Notes: generated by a model from the letters alone, not told the origin. A stretch of DNA of 10,395 bases from Sulfurivermis sp041678005 (GCA_041678005.1 JBAYOW010000061.1:1-10395), one strand, 5' to 3'; positions 1 through 5,719 are shown, counted from the stretch's first letter. Made by a program: numbers and translations.

Positions 1-1109
1 TGGGTGCTTATTTTCTGCACCTCAAGACTTACACGCAAAACGGTAACGGTGAAGAGTACGAATCAAAATGGTTTCCACAACTGCAGGAAATGGTAGGCAA
101 GGAATATCTGGATCCGGAAGCGTCGCACCGGACCCACCGGCCGATCCCGACCTGTTTACGCAACCATGCATTCATATCTGAAGTGAATGCCGGGCGCGGT
201 CCTATCTACATGGTGACCATGGAGGCCTTCCAGGATCCGCATCTGGAAGAAGTAGGCTGGGAAAACTTCCTCGGCATGACCATTGGTCAGGCAGTTTTAT
301 GGGCCGCAACCAATGTTGACCCTAAATATGAAAACCCTGAATTAACAACCTCCGAACCTTATGTCATGGGTTCGCACGCCACGGGTTGCGGTGGCTGGGC
401 TTCAGGCCCAGAAGATGTCTCCCCTCCAGAATATTTCTGGGGTTACAATCGCATGCTGACCGTTGAGGGTTTATTCGGCGCAGGGGATACCATCGGCGGT
501 ACGCCTCACGCATTCTCATCTGGTTCTTTCACGGAAGGACGGCTGGCGGCAAAAGCGGCTTGTCAGTACATTGATGATGGTAAAGCTGAAGGCATCGTGG
601 TTTCTGACAAGCAAATTACCGACCTGAAAACCAAGATTTACAAGCCACTGGAAACGTATACCGTTTACAGCAACGAGGTTGTTGCGGGGACGGTTAATCC
701 AAATTTCATCAATCCAAGACAGGGTCTCGATCGTTTACAGAAGCTAATGGATGAATATTGTGGTGGCTTCGGTGTTAACTACATGACCAATGAAAATCTG
801 CTGAACATCGGTCTCAAGAAGATCAAAATTCTTGAGGAAGATCTGGAAAATGTTGCAGCAAAAGATATACACGAGCTATTACGTGCCTGGGAATTAAAAC
901 ACCGCATGCGTACATCCGAGTCTGTATTTCACCATACTTTATTCCGCAAGGAAACGCGTTGGCCTGGTTATTACTACCGTGGCGATGCGATGAAACTGGA
1001 TGATGAAAACTGGCATGTATTAACAGTTTCCCATCGTGATCGAAAAACCGGGGAATACACTATGGAGAAAGCGCCTTGCTATCATCTAATTGGTATCGAC
1101 GAGGAATAA
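1..1109 (+). CDS. aprA: Adenylylsulfate (APS) reductase alpha subunit, C-terminal part (5' end outside window)
   Basis: This is the FAD-containing catalytic subunit of cytoplasmic dissimilatory APS reductase, which works with the iron-sulfur subunit AprB and interconverts APS with sulfite plus AMP. The frame is open from base 3, giving 368 residues before the stop at 1107-1109; the family is usually about 620-630 residues, so roughly the first 250 are missing. Recognisable blocks are RTHRPIPTCLRNHAF, the GSHATGCGGWASGPEDV segment, the flavoprotein segment GLFGAGDTIGGTPHAFSSGS, and the C-terminal WPGYYYRGD, the conserved region used for aprA primers. No frameshift is seen. In sulfur oxidisers this enzyme runs in reverse, oxidising sulfite; here that direction is inferred from context only. 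aprB would be expected upstream, off the window. Other fumarate-reductase-type flavoproteins lack these blocks, so the identity is firm. Confidence 0.97.
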   Translation, partial: GAYFLHLKTYTQNGNGEEYESKWFPQLQEMVGKEYLDPEASHRTHRPIPTCLRNHAFISEVNAGRGPIYMVTMEAFQDPHLEEVGWENFLGMTIGQAVLWAATNVDPKYENPELTTSEPYVMGSHATGCGGWASGPEDVSPPEYFWGYNRMLTVEGLFGAGDTIGGTPHAFSSGSFTEGRLAAKAACQYIDDGKAEGIVVSDKQITDLKTKIYKPLETYTVYSNEVVAGTVNPNFINPRQGLDRLQKLMDEYCGGFGVNYMTNENLLNIGLKKIKILEEDLENVAAKDIHELLRAWELKHRMRTSESVFHHTLFRKETRWPGYYYRGDAMKLDDENWHVLTVSHRDRKTGEYTMEKAPCYHLIGIDEE

Positions 1110-1128
1110 ATTAAACAGTGTCAGTGTG

Positions 1129-1161
1129 TTGCCTGTTACATAAAAAAATTTTATTTGGCAA
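1129..1161. other. AT-rich imperfect hairpin after aprA
   Basis: Outer arms ttgcc (1129-1133) and ggcaa (1157-1161) enclose a second pair, ataaaa (1140-1145) and ttttat (1149-1154). The structure lies 20 bp after the aprA stop. It is not a classic intrinsic terminator because the stem is AT-rich and no T-run follows the outer stem. It could be an mRNA-processing or 3'-end-protecting hairpin that sets different levels of aprA and the genes after it, or it could be chance. Confidence 0.25.
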
Positions 1162-1207
1162 TCGTGAGTGAAAACATCACTACGATAAAAATCCCGGAAG
1201 ACAGCTG

Positions 1208-1234
1208 ATGTCTCTCAATGAAGCGTTGTTATGA
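1208..1234 (+). CDS. Possible 8-codon leader ORF overlapping the start of the next gene
   Basis: An ATG at 1208 lies 7 bases after a good Shine-Dalgarno sequence (ggaag, 1196-1200). It encodes MSLNEALL and stops at 1232-1234, so its stop overlaps the ATG at 1231 in an ATGA arrangement. Such overlaps are typical of translational coupling. The downstream gene itself has only a weak gaag (1220-1223). The peptide shows no run of regulatory codons, so an attenuation role is not suggested. It may equally be chance, because very short frames are common. Confidence 0.3.
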   Translation: MSLNEALL

Positions 1235-1581
1235 ACATAATTGATCAGAGCGATGAAGAGATATTAAAGATCGCCAACCCCATGTGGGCCGATCTTATCA
1301 AATACTCAAATGAAGAAAATTACGGCGCATTTACCAGGCACTTTTCCACTGAGCTGCTTCGAGGTGCAAATGAGGTGGAAATGGGCAAGCAATTCGCCAG
1401 GTCGCAACTAACAAAAAACCTGTCCACTGACGTGATCTATCTAGGCATGATACGCCGTGGCGAACATGTCACGGTACTTTACAAACAAAAAAATACCAAA
1501 ATGGAAGGCGAGTGGCTTGGCAGACTGGTTCTGGGCTATGAAAAAGATAAAATAAAAATATTCGGGGCAAGCATATTTTAA
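1231..1581 (+). CDS. Conserved-looking hypothetical protein downstream of aprA
   Basis: I do not recognise this 116-residue protein. It has no signal peptide, membrane segment or cysteine, so it is predicted to be soluble and cytoplasmic. The N-terminal half looks helical and acidic (DQSDEEILKIANPMWADLIKYSN); the C-terminal half alternates hydrophobic residues like beta strands (VIYLGMIRRGEHVTVLYKQ, WLGRLVLGY, IKIFGASIF). This helix-then-sheet pattern recalls small NTF2-like or cystatin-like folds, but that is a guess. It starts 121 bp after aprA and ends 6 bp before the SlyD-like gene, so it is probably co-transcribed with that gene and perhaps with aprBA. The ATG at 1231 is the first in-frame start and has a weak gaag seven bases before it. 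Confidence 0.8.
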   Translation: MNIIDQSDEEILKIANPMWADLIKYSNEENYGAFTRHFSTELLRGANEVEMGKQFARSQLTKNLSTDVIYLGMIRRGEHVTVLYKQKNTKMEGEWLGRLVLGYEKDKIKIFGASIF

Positions 1582-1587
1582 CCTGCC

Positions 1588-2088
1588 ATGTCAGACACCA
1601 TAAAAAACAATAAATTTGTGGAATTAAATTACCGGGTCGTCGATCAACGAACCGGGGCGATCCTTTCCACGGTTGAGTTTCCTCTCGGCTACGTTCATGG
1701 CGCCAATAATGTTTTATCAGAGCAAGTACAGGCTGAACTGCAGGGTAAAATGGTCGGCGACACGATCGACCTGCCGATAGATTGTGACAAATTGTACGGA
1801 CCCAGAGATGAATCCCTGGTTTTTGTCGATGATATTGAGAATGTGCCAGAGGCTTACCGGGAGGTCGGCATCACCATAACGATGGAAAACTCAAAAGGTG
1901 AGCCCAGAGACTTTGTTGTAACCCAGGTTGATGACAAGACGGTGACCGTGGACGGGAATAATCCGCTTTGCGGGAGAGACGTAGTTTTTACGCTTGAAGT
2001 GTTGACCGTTCGCGATGCCACTGACGAAGAAATAGATATCGGTGGTGCGGTGGGTGCCGATCCGGACATCCATGAAATTCTCAAATAA
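1588..2088 (+). CDS. SlyD-like FKBP-type peptidyl-prolyl cis-trans isomerase
   Basis: The family catalyses cis-trans isomerisation of prolyl bonds and acts as a folding chaperone in the cytoplasm. The 166 residues follow the SlyD plan: FKBP strand VELNYRVVDQRTG (about 11-23), the flap motif YVHGANNVL (35-43), GKMVGDTIDLPI, then LYGPRDESLV (69-78). The insert-in-flap chaperone domain follows (about 80-126), then the closing strand VVFTLEVLTVRDATDEEI (132-149). Two departures are visible. The usual GNHxLAG metal/loop motif of SlyD is GNNPLCG (123-129), with Asn replacing His and Cys replacing Ala, and there is no His/Cys-rich nickel-binding tail; the protein ends in a short acidic segment. It lies 6 bp after the preceding gene with no clear Shine-Dalgarno, and its end overlaps the next gene. 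A dedicated role in folding AprA or AprB is plausible but inferred from position only. Confidence 0.88.
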   Translation: MSDTIKNNKFVELNYRVVDQRTGAILSTVEFPLGYVHGANNVLSEQVQAELQGKMVGDTIDLPIDCDKLYGPRDESLVFVDDIENVPEAYREVGITITMENSKGEPRDFVVTQVDDKTVTVDGNNPLCGRDVVFTLEVLTVRDATDEEIDIGGAVGADPDIHEILK

Positions 2089-3124
2089 TTATATCTTCTA
2101 TCCAGACAACAAGGCACTTGAACGTGCCATCGAGCACTCTATCAGCTTAATTTCCGCACCTGTAACCGCCACACTCGGCCCGGATACTCGATCAACCGTG
2201 CCGGATAACTTCACCCACACGCGCGGCAATTATGAGCAGCGCCGTTACAGTTCAAATATATTTGAAAATGCGTGCACATTGCTTGAGACTGAACTGAGCA
2301 GGCTAAACCGTGAACAGGAACCTTTAGATTGGGCGGCTACACAGGTCTACCTTGGCAACCTGTTCGCAGCATTGGGACAACAGCACCACGATGTGGAATT
2401 GTATAAAAAGGCAGTCCAGTCGTTTAACATTGCGCTTGAAGAATTTACTCAGGAGGATGAACCCACGGCCTGGACTACAGCCCAATATGGCCTTGGCACT
2501 GCAACCCAAGCGCTGGGCAGGCAACTGAGTAACCAGAAATTATTAAAACAAGCTGCTGATGCCTACACCAATGCGTTACTGGTATGGACCAGGGAACAGA
2601 TGCCTCTGGAATGGGCAACTACCATGCACCAACTGGGCGCAACTTTGCACACACATGGCTTGCTTCTTAAAGGCAATCGTACCCTGCAAAAATCCGTTGT
2701 CGCCTATAAAAATGCACTGACAATATTTGATGCGGACAACCATGCCCTGGAGCTAGTGGCCACCCACAATAATCGCGGCGCAGCACTGCATCATTTAGGC
2801 GAATCAGAAGAAAATACTGGACGGCTGGAAGAAGCGATAAGGGCTTACGAGAAAGCTTTACTGGTGAGCCAGGAGCAGCAGTTACCATTTCATATGGCAG
2901 TGATATGTAGAGCAAACATCGCGACTGCCCGTGGAGTGCTGGCTGAGTTAAAGCAAGATGCAGCCACTGCACAAGAGGCCGCGGATGATTTTGAACTGAT
3001 TATCGAGTTATTTCAAAACTCCTGCCAACCACTCTGTTTAACGCACTGCAAAGAACAGCTGGCACATACGCGCTCAATGGTTGAAGCATTAAGTGGCAAT
3101 GATCAGCAAGTCCGAAGTCTGTAA
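2072..3124 (+). CDS. Helical-repeat (TPR-like) protein with a 47-residue period
   Basis: A soluble 350-residue protein without signal peptide or membrane segment. After about 80 N-terminal residues it consists of helical repeats that each begin with a Pro-x-x-Trp-Ala type motif: PLDWAAT (84), PTAWTTA (131), PLEWATT (178), ALELVAT (225), PFHMAVI (272) and a weak sixth near 320. The first five are exactly 47 residues apart. Each continues with a LG...LG helix and a second helix of the type A-x-x-A-Y-x-x-A-L. This is a tetratricopeptide-like array with longer linkers than the standard 34 residues, so binding of a protein partner is the likely role. I chose the ATG at 2072, which overlaps the SlyD-like gene by 17 bases and suggests translational coupling. 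A GTG at 2042 is possible but would overlap by 47. The family name is not known to me. Confidence 0.85.
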   Translation: MKFSNNYIFYPDNKALERAIEHSISLISAPVTATLGPDTRSTVPDNFTHTRGNYEQRRYSSNIFENACTLLETELSRLNREQEPLDWAATQVYLGNLFAALGQQHHDVELYKKAVQSFNIALEEFTQEDEPTAWTTAQYGLGTATQALGRQLSNQKLLKQAADAYTNALLVWTREQMPLEWATTMHQLGATLHTHGLLLKGNRTLQKSVVAYKNALTIFDADNHALELVATHNNRGAALHHLGESEENTGRLEEAIRAYEKALLVSQEQQLPFHMAVICRANIATARGVLAELKQDAATAQEAADDFELIIELFQNSCQPLCLTHCKEQLAHTRSMVEALSGNDQQVRSL

Positions 3125-3190
3125 ATAATTCTGTGTAACTAGTTCATGCCGTTACAGGCACTCGCTGATGCGATCACCGAACATGATAAA

Positions 3191-3301
3191 GCGGGAATGA
3201 CGGAATAAATACACCGCATCCCATGGACGCGGCCAGGCTCCCCTCTCCCGCTTGCGGGAGAGGGGCTGGGGGAGAGGGGCTTTTGATCTTCGTTCATGCG
3301 G
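3191..3301 (+). repeat. ~110 bp direct repeat, copy 1
   Basis: This 111 bp segment recurs at 3494-3602 with only a few differences: one substitution in the GC-rich part and a 2-base indel near the T-run. Both begin gcgggaatgacgg and end cgttcatgcgg. The core is a CCCTCTCCC-type element common in intergenic regions of proteobacteria. Copy 1 carries only the right half of the dRS3-like dyad that precedes copy 2, so the left end looks truncated. Confidence 0.9.
3240..3265 (+). terminator. Perfect 12-bp GC hairpin in repeat copy 1, possible terminator
   Basis: Arms cccctctcccgc (3240-3251) and gcgggagagggg (3254-3265) pair perfectly around a TT loop. After a second G-rich tract a short T-run (3281-3284) follows. 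It lies about 115 bp after the TPR-like gene and could end the apr-linked transcript. The T-run is not adjacent to the stem, so Rho-independent termination is uncertain. Mobile-repeat structure is the alternative. Confidence 0.45.
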
Positions 3302-3313
3302 TCACCTGCATAC

Positions 3314-3340
3314 GGCGCAATGCCCGATGGTTATTGCGCC
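3314..3340. repeat. Short palindromic element, GGCGCAAT type, copy 1
   Basis: Arms ggcgcaat (3314-3321) and attgcgcc (3333-3340) are perfect inverted repeats around an 11-base loop, followed by ctaca. A degraded relative sits at 3650-3680. Elements of this kind are frequent in intergenic regions of proteobacteria. Confidence 0.7.
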
Positions 3341-3481
3341 CTACATTACAGCTGCGCCATAACGTTCCACCGGTAGACGTTACCCCAGCAGAGGGCAGGG
3401 TCCAGTGGTGAGTACGCGCCTGTATCAACCAAGATTACCGTCACCCCCGTGAAGGCGGGGTCCAGTGTTTTGAATGACTGG

Positions 3482-3501
3482 ATTCCCGCCTGCGCGGGAA
3501 T
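3482..3501. repeat. dRS3-like inverted repeat (ATTCCC-N8-GGGAAT)
   Basis: attccc (3482-3487) and gggaat (3496-3501) are separated by eight bases, exactly the form of the Neisseria dRS3 repeat. Counting the inner bases, the arms are attcccgc and gcgggaat with a 4-base loop. In Neisseria, dRS3 serves as an insertion target for filamentous prophages. The same motif is common in other proteobacterial genomes, where its role is less clear. Confidence 0.75.
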
Positions 3502-3602
3502 GACGGAATAAATACACCGCATCCCATGGACGCGGCCAGGCTCCCCTCTCCCGCTTGCGGGAGAGGGGCCGGGGGAGAGGGTTTTTATCTTCGTTCATGC
3601 GG
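3494..3602 (+). repeat. ~110 bp direct repeat, copy 2
   Basis: This 109 bp segment is the near-identical partner of 3191-3301. It overlaps the right arm of the dRS3-like dyad at 3482-3501, so the repeat unit probably includes that dyad when complete. Near-identity of two copies 300 bp apart points to recent duplication, gene conversion, or placement by the same mobilising machinery. Confidence 0.9.
3543..3568 (+). terminator. Perfect 12-bp GC hairpin in repeat copy 2
   Basis: This is the same hairpin as in copy 1: arms at 3543-3554 and 3557-3568 with a TT loop. A run of five T follows the adjoining G-rich tract (3582-3586). It may block transcription entering the hydrolase region, but it is first of all part of the repeated element. 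Confidence 0.4.
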
Positions 3603-3649
3603 ACTTCTACATTGCATGTTTATTTACACCGATAACAGCATCTACATTC

Positions 3650-3680
3650 GGCGCAATGCCTGATGGTTCTCGCGTTCTAC
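3650..3680. repeat. Short palindromic element, GGCGCAAT type, degraded copy 2
   Basis: It shares ggcgcaatgcc, gatggtt and ttctac with the element at 3314-3340. The right arm has changed (ctcgcgtt instead of attgcgcc), so the hairpin is lost. Each copy follows one copy of the ~110 bp repeat, so the larger composite was probably duplicated as a unit and copy 2 then acquired about 40 bp of extra sequence. Confidence 0.55.
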
Positions 3681-3777
3681 AAGTGCTGGGGAAGATCTTC
3701 TTAACCTCATTGTGCGATAGCGTACAGACTGATTTGTCTTCCCGACCTAAAGTATAACAGTGACAAAAATGTATTAA

Positions 3778-3954
3778 AGCAAGTCCTTCAACAGTGGAAT
3801 TCACGCTGGTAATGAAATCTCGGAGGTCACCGCCGTCCTCTCCGAGCAGGAGGCAAAAGTACTGCCGATGGAAGGCCCTGCGAAATCCCGTTTCAGTCTT
3901 GCTGGTGTTGCATTTCCTGCATGGCTGTATCTGAGCCAGCACTATTTGAAATAG
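3778..3954 (+). pseudogene. Possible remnant of an unidentified gene (58-codon open frame without a clear start)
   Basis: The frame is open from 3778 to the stop at 3952-3954 and reads like natural protein, for example EISEVTAVLSEQEAKVLPM followed by a hydrophobic stretch FSLAGVAFPAWLYLSQHYLK. It has no suitable start with a ribosome binding site, and a stop lies just upstream at 3775-3777. It may be the 3' end of a gene whose 5' part was replaced by the repeat island. I do not recognise the family. An opposite-strand frame from a GTG at 3942 covers the same bases, so the coding strand is unproven. Confidence 0.25.
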
Positions 3955-3970
3955 ATACCTGCGGAGATGT

Positions 3971-3989
3971 GATGAGTTAAAAACTCATC
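3971..3989. promoter_or_regulatory. Perfect dyad upstream of the hydrolase gene (possible operator)
   Basis: gatgagtt (3971-3978) and aactcatc (3982-3989) are perfect inverted repeats with a 3-base spacer, ending 31 bp before the hydrolase ATG. The symmetry and size suit a dimeric repressor or activator. A small hairpin in the mRNA leader is the alternative. Confidence 0.4.
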
Positions 3990-3994
3990 GGCTA

Positions 3995-4008
3995 AATTTG
4001 ATCAAATT
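3995..4008. promoter_or_regulatory. 14-bp perfect palindrome abutting the hydrolase ribosome binding site
   Basis: The sequence aatttgatcaaatt is self-complementary and directly precedes the Shine-Dalgarno sequence ggag (4009-4012). A regulator bound here, or pairing in the mRNA, would affect initiation of the hydrolase gene. Together with the dyad six bases upstream it forms a symmetric cluster. Confidence 0.4.
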
Positions 4009-4020
4009 GGAGACAAAGTA

Positions 4021-4845
4021 ATGGCCACGATCACCACGCAAGACGGTACGCAAATCTATTACAAGGACTGGGGTGCAGGACAGCCCGTGTTATTTAGCCA
4101 CGGCTGGCCACTCAGTTCTGATAGCTGGGAGGCGCAGATGCTGTTTCTGGCTGACAAAGGCTATCGCTGTATTGCACATGATCGGCGCGGCCATGGCCGT
4201 TCCAGTCAGCCCTGGAATGGCAACAATATGGACACCTATGCAGACGACCTCGCTGCGCTAATTGATAAGCTCGACTTGCAAGATGCCGTCCTCGTCGGTT
4301 TTTCTGCAGGCGGCGGCGAAGTGACACGCTACATAGGCCGCCACGGCACCAAGCGGCTGGCGAAGGTGGCGCTGATCGCCGCAGTGCCACCGCTGATGCT
4401 GAAAACAGAGGCCAATCCCGGCGGCTTGCCTATAGAGAAGTTCGACGAGATACGCCAGGGTGCACTAGCTGGCCGCTCGCAGCTCTACCAGGATATCGCC
4501 AGCGGCCCGTTTTTTGGCGCTAACCGGCCAGGTGCTAAAGTTTCGCAGGGCATGATCGACTCGTTTTGGCTGCAGGGGATGCAGGCCGGCCACAAGAACA
4601 CCTTCGACTGTATCGAGGCGTTCTCCGAGACAGATTTCACCGAGGATCTGAAGAAATTCGACATACCGACGCTGATTATCCATGGCGACGACGACCAGAT
4701 CGTGCCGATCGGCGCTGCGGCGCTCAGCGCAGTGAAGCTGGTTAAAAACGCGACCCTGAAAATCTATCTGGGCGCTCCCCACGGTCTTGCGGACACGCAC
4801 AAAGACCAACTCAATGCCGACCTGTTGGCATTCCTTGAAAACTGA
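4021..4845 (+). CDS. Alpha/beta hydrolase, cofactor-free (non-heme) chloroperoxidase type
   Basis: A 274-residue cytoplasmic alpha/beta hydrolase, the usual length for the bacterial cofactor-free haloperoxidase/esterase family. Visible features are the strand YYKDWGAGQPVLFSHGWP with the oxyanion HGWP motif (27-30), DRRGHGRS (54-61), the nucleophile elbow GFSAGGGE with Ser95, the acid in HGDDDQIVP (Asp225) and the base in GAPHGL (His254). The catalytic triad is therefore complete. Members are esterases; with an organic acid and peroxide they form peracids that halogenate in vitro, so the name does not reveal the natural substrate, which is unknown here. The ATG at 4021 has ggag eight bases upstream. 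The gene lies 23 bp before a DsrC/TusE-like gene on the same strand, probably one transcript, and is preceded by two dyads that could be operators. Confidence 0.93.
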   Translation: MATITTQDGTQIYYKDWGAGQPVLFSHGWPLSSDSWEAQMLFLADKGYRCIAHDRRGHGRSSQPWNGNNMDTYADDLAALIDKLDLQDAVLVGFSAGGGEVTRYIGRHGTKRLAKVALIAAVPPLMLKTEANPGGLPIEKFDEIRQGALAGRSQLYQDIASGPFFGANRPGAKVSQGMIDSFWLQGMQAGHKNTFDCIEAFSETDFTEDLKKFDIPTLIIHGDDDQIVPIGAAALSAVKLVKNATLKIYLGAPHGLADTHKDQLNADLLAFLEN

Positions 4846-4868
4846 TTTATTAACTGAGGAACTCAATC

Positions 4869-5252
4869 ATGAACAATGCATCAAAAATGGCGGCCATAAA
4901 TGAGGAACTGATTTACGATGCAGTCAAAGATTTGACCAAAGACAAGCTTGAGCAAACAGTCAGAAAAAATGCAGCAGCCAAAAACTTCGAGCTGACCGAC
5001 GAGCACTTGAGCGTGATCAATTTATTAATCGAACACTATCAGCAGAGTTGCGAGACACGCGCCTGTCTTGCTGCGCATGATCATATAAGGTTTCTCGAAG
5101 ATGCTTACGCATCCAAAGGTGGCGGTAAATATCTTTATAAATTGTTTGATGCCATGCCTGATACGCGCGGTGTACTCATGCCCATACATGAACTTGCCGG
5201 CCTGCCTGCACTTAGGCTAGAAACGGACGAGAGTTTCGGCACGGCATTTTAA
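4869..5252 (+). CDS. DsrC/TusE-family sulfur-relay-like protein lacking the C-terminal cysteines
   Basis: DsrC and TusE carry sulfur as a persulfide or trisulfide on cysteines in a flexible C-terminal arm. This 127-residue protein keeps the fold signatures: FELTDEHLSVINLLIEHY (40-57, family LTDEHWEVINFLREYY), GGGKYLYKLF (84-93) and PIHELAGLP (105-113). Its arm ends in FGTAF with neither the penultimate cysteine nor the second arm cysteine. The only cysteines are Cys61 and Cys66, in the helical region. Such cysteine-less homologues are known and are thought to be regulatory rather than sulfur carriers. The N-terminal 35 residues diverge from the usual DsrC sequence. The ATG at 4869 has gagga eight bases upstream. 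It is 23 bp from the hydrolase gene, so co-expression is likely. With aprA in the same window, a sulfur-metabolism link is reasonable, but the function is unproven. Confidence 0.85.
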   Translation: MNNASKMAAINEELIYDAVKDLTKDKLEQTVRKNAAAKNFELTDEHLSVINLLIEHYQQSCETRACLAAHDHIRFLEDAYASKGGGKYLYKLFDAMPDTRGVLMPIHELAGLPALRLETDESFGTAF

Positions 5253-5469
5253 GCTAACGCCACAGATAGCCTGGTCGATCTAACGGAGCTTTGTTCAACT
5301 GGCATGGGAAAATAAATTTCGTCGTGGCCACGAGCCATGAGTAATGTATTGATCAACTCTGTCTAAACATTTGCTAATCAGCGCGTTGTGACAATACTCT
5401 GCAACCGCCACATTGAATCTAATGTTTGCTGTGCAACAAGCAAGCACACAAAACCAAAAAGGAAATTCA
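5253..5469. other. Intergenic stretch before the truncated propeller-leader copy
   Basis: I see no gene here. There is a 12-bp palindrome, tcgtggccacga, at 5322-5333. From about 5404 onward the sequence resembles the leader of the propeller gene (9366 onward), including aatgtttgc and an aaccaaaaagga-type ribosome binding region. No convincing terminator follows the DsrC-like gene. Confidence 0.5.
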
Positions 5470-5619
5470 ATGCGACATACACCATTCCCATTCTTTCCAG
5501 GGAGATGCGTTGTCGCAGCGGTGCAGCGGCACGTGATCGTGCGACATGCAGCCTCGGCCAGCTATGGCTCAAACTTCACTATCGACGGACAAACGGCTCA
5601 TCCTCGGCGCCAACCTTAA
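5470..5619 (+). pseudogene. Truncated copy of the 5' end of the YVTN propeller gene
   Basis: An ATG at 5470 with a good ribosome binding site (aaaaagga, 5456-5463) starts a 49-residue frame whose beginning, MRHTPFPFFPGRCVVAAVQRH, matches the first residues of the propeller protein starting at 9462 (MRHTPF, then FPSLPGRRIFAAAQRH). The similarity extends upstream for about 65 bp, including aatgtttgc and the A-rich leader. After about residue 21 the sequences part: the hydrophobic signal-peptide core and all propeller repeats are absent, and the frame stops at 5617-5619. I read it as a remnant of a duplicated gene. A short expressed peptide is possible because the start site looks intact. Confidence 0.6.
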
Positions 5620-5719
5620 ACCATGGCAGACGCAGTAGATAATGACAGAGCTGGTGAATTTCCATTACACACTGCCGTCACAATGCTGAACAATGTTATT
5701 GACCAGCTTTAAAAGGCGC

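Larger units (their letters stand above)
3125..4020. other. Intergenic repeat island without an intact gene
   Basis: This ~900 bp stretch separates the apr-linked genes from the hydrolase gene. Its left two-thirds are interspersed repeats listed separately: two ~110 bp direct repeats with strong GC hairpins, a dRS3-like dyad, and two copies of a cggcgcaatgc-type element. Short frames here at 3223-3411 (plus) and 3607-3942 (minus) run through repeat sequence and look spurious. From about 3680 to 3960 the sequence is unique and may hold a decayed gene. The last 65 bases carry the control region of the hydrolase gene. Confidence 0.7.

Noticed and set aside
3223..3411. 62-residue frame in the repeat island
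   Set aside because: It is made mostly of the ~110 bp repeat and the GGCGCAAT element, so the coding look is a by-product of repeat sequence.
3191..3602. CRISPR array, considered because of the direct repeats
   Set aside because: Only two long repeats with an unequal composite structure and internal hairpins; no regular spacers and no cas genes.
3607..3942. Minus-strand 111-residue frame starting at a GTG
   Set aside because: It runs partly through a degraded repeat, has no supported start and no recognisable domain. It is kept only as a caveat for the gene-remnant call at 3778-3954.
4112..4866. Minus-strand frames of 92 and 133 residues opposite the hydrolase gene
   Set aside because: They are shadows of a well-supported plus-strand gene with an intact catalytic triad.
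5623..5712. 29-residue frame (MADAVDNDRAGEFPLHTAV...) between the truncated propeller copy and the baeRF-like gene
   Set aside because: Protein-like in composition but without a ribosome binding site, too short to judge, and not recognised.
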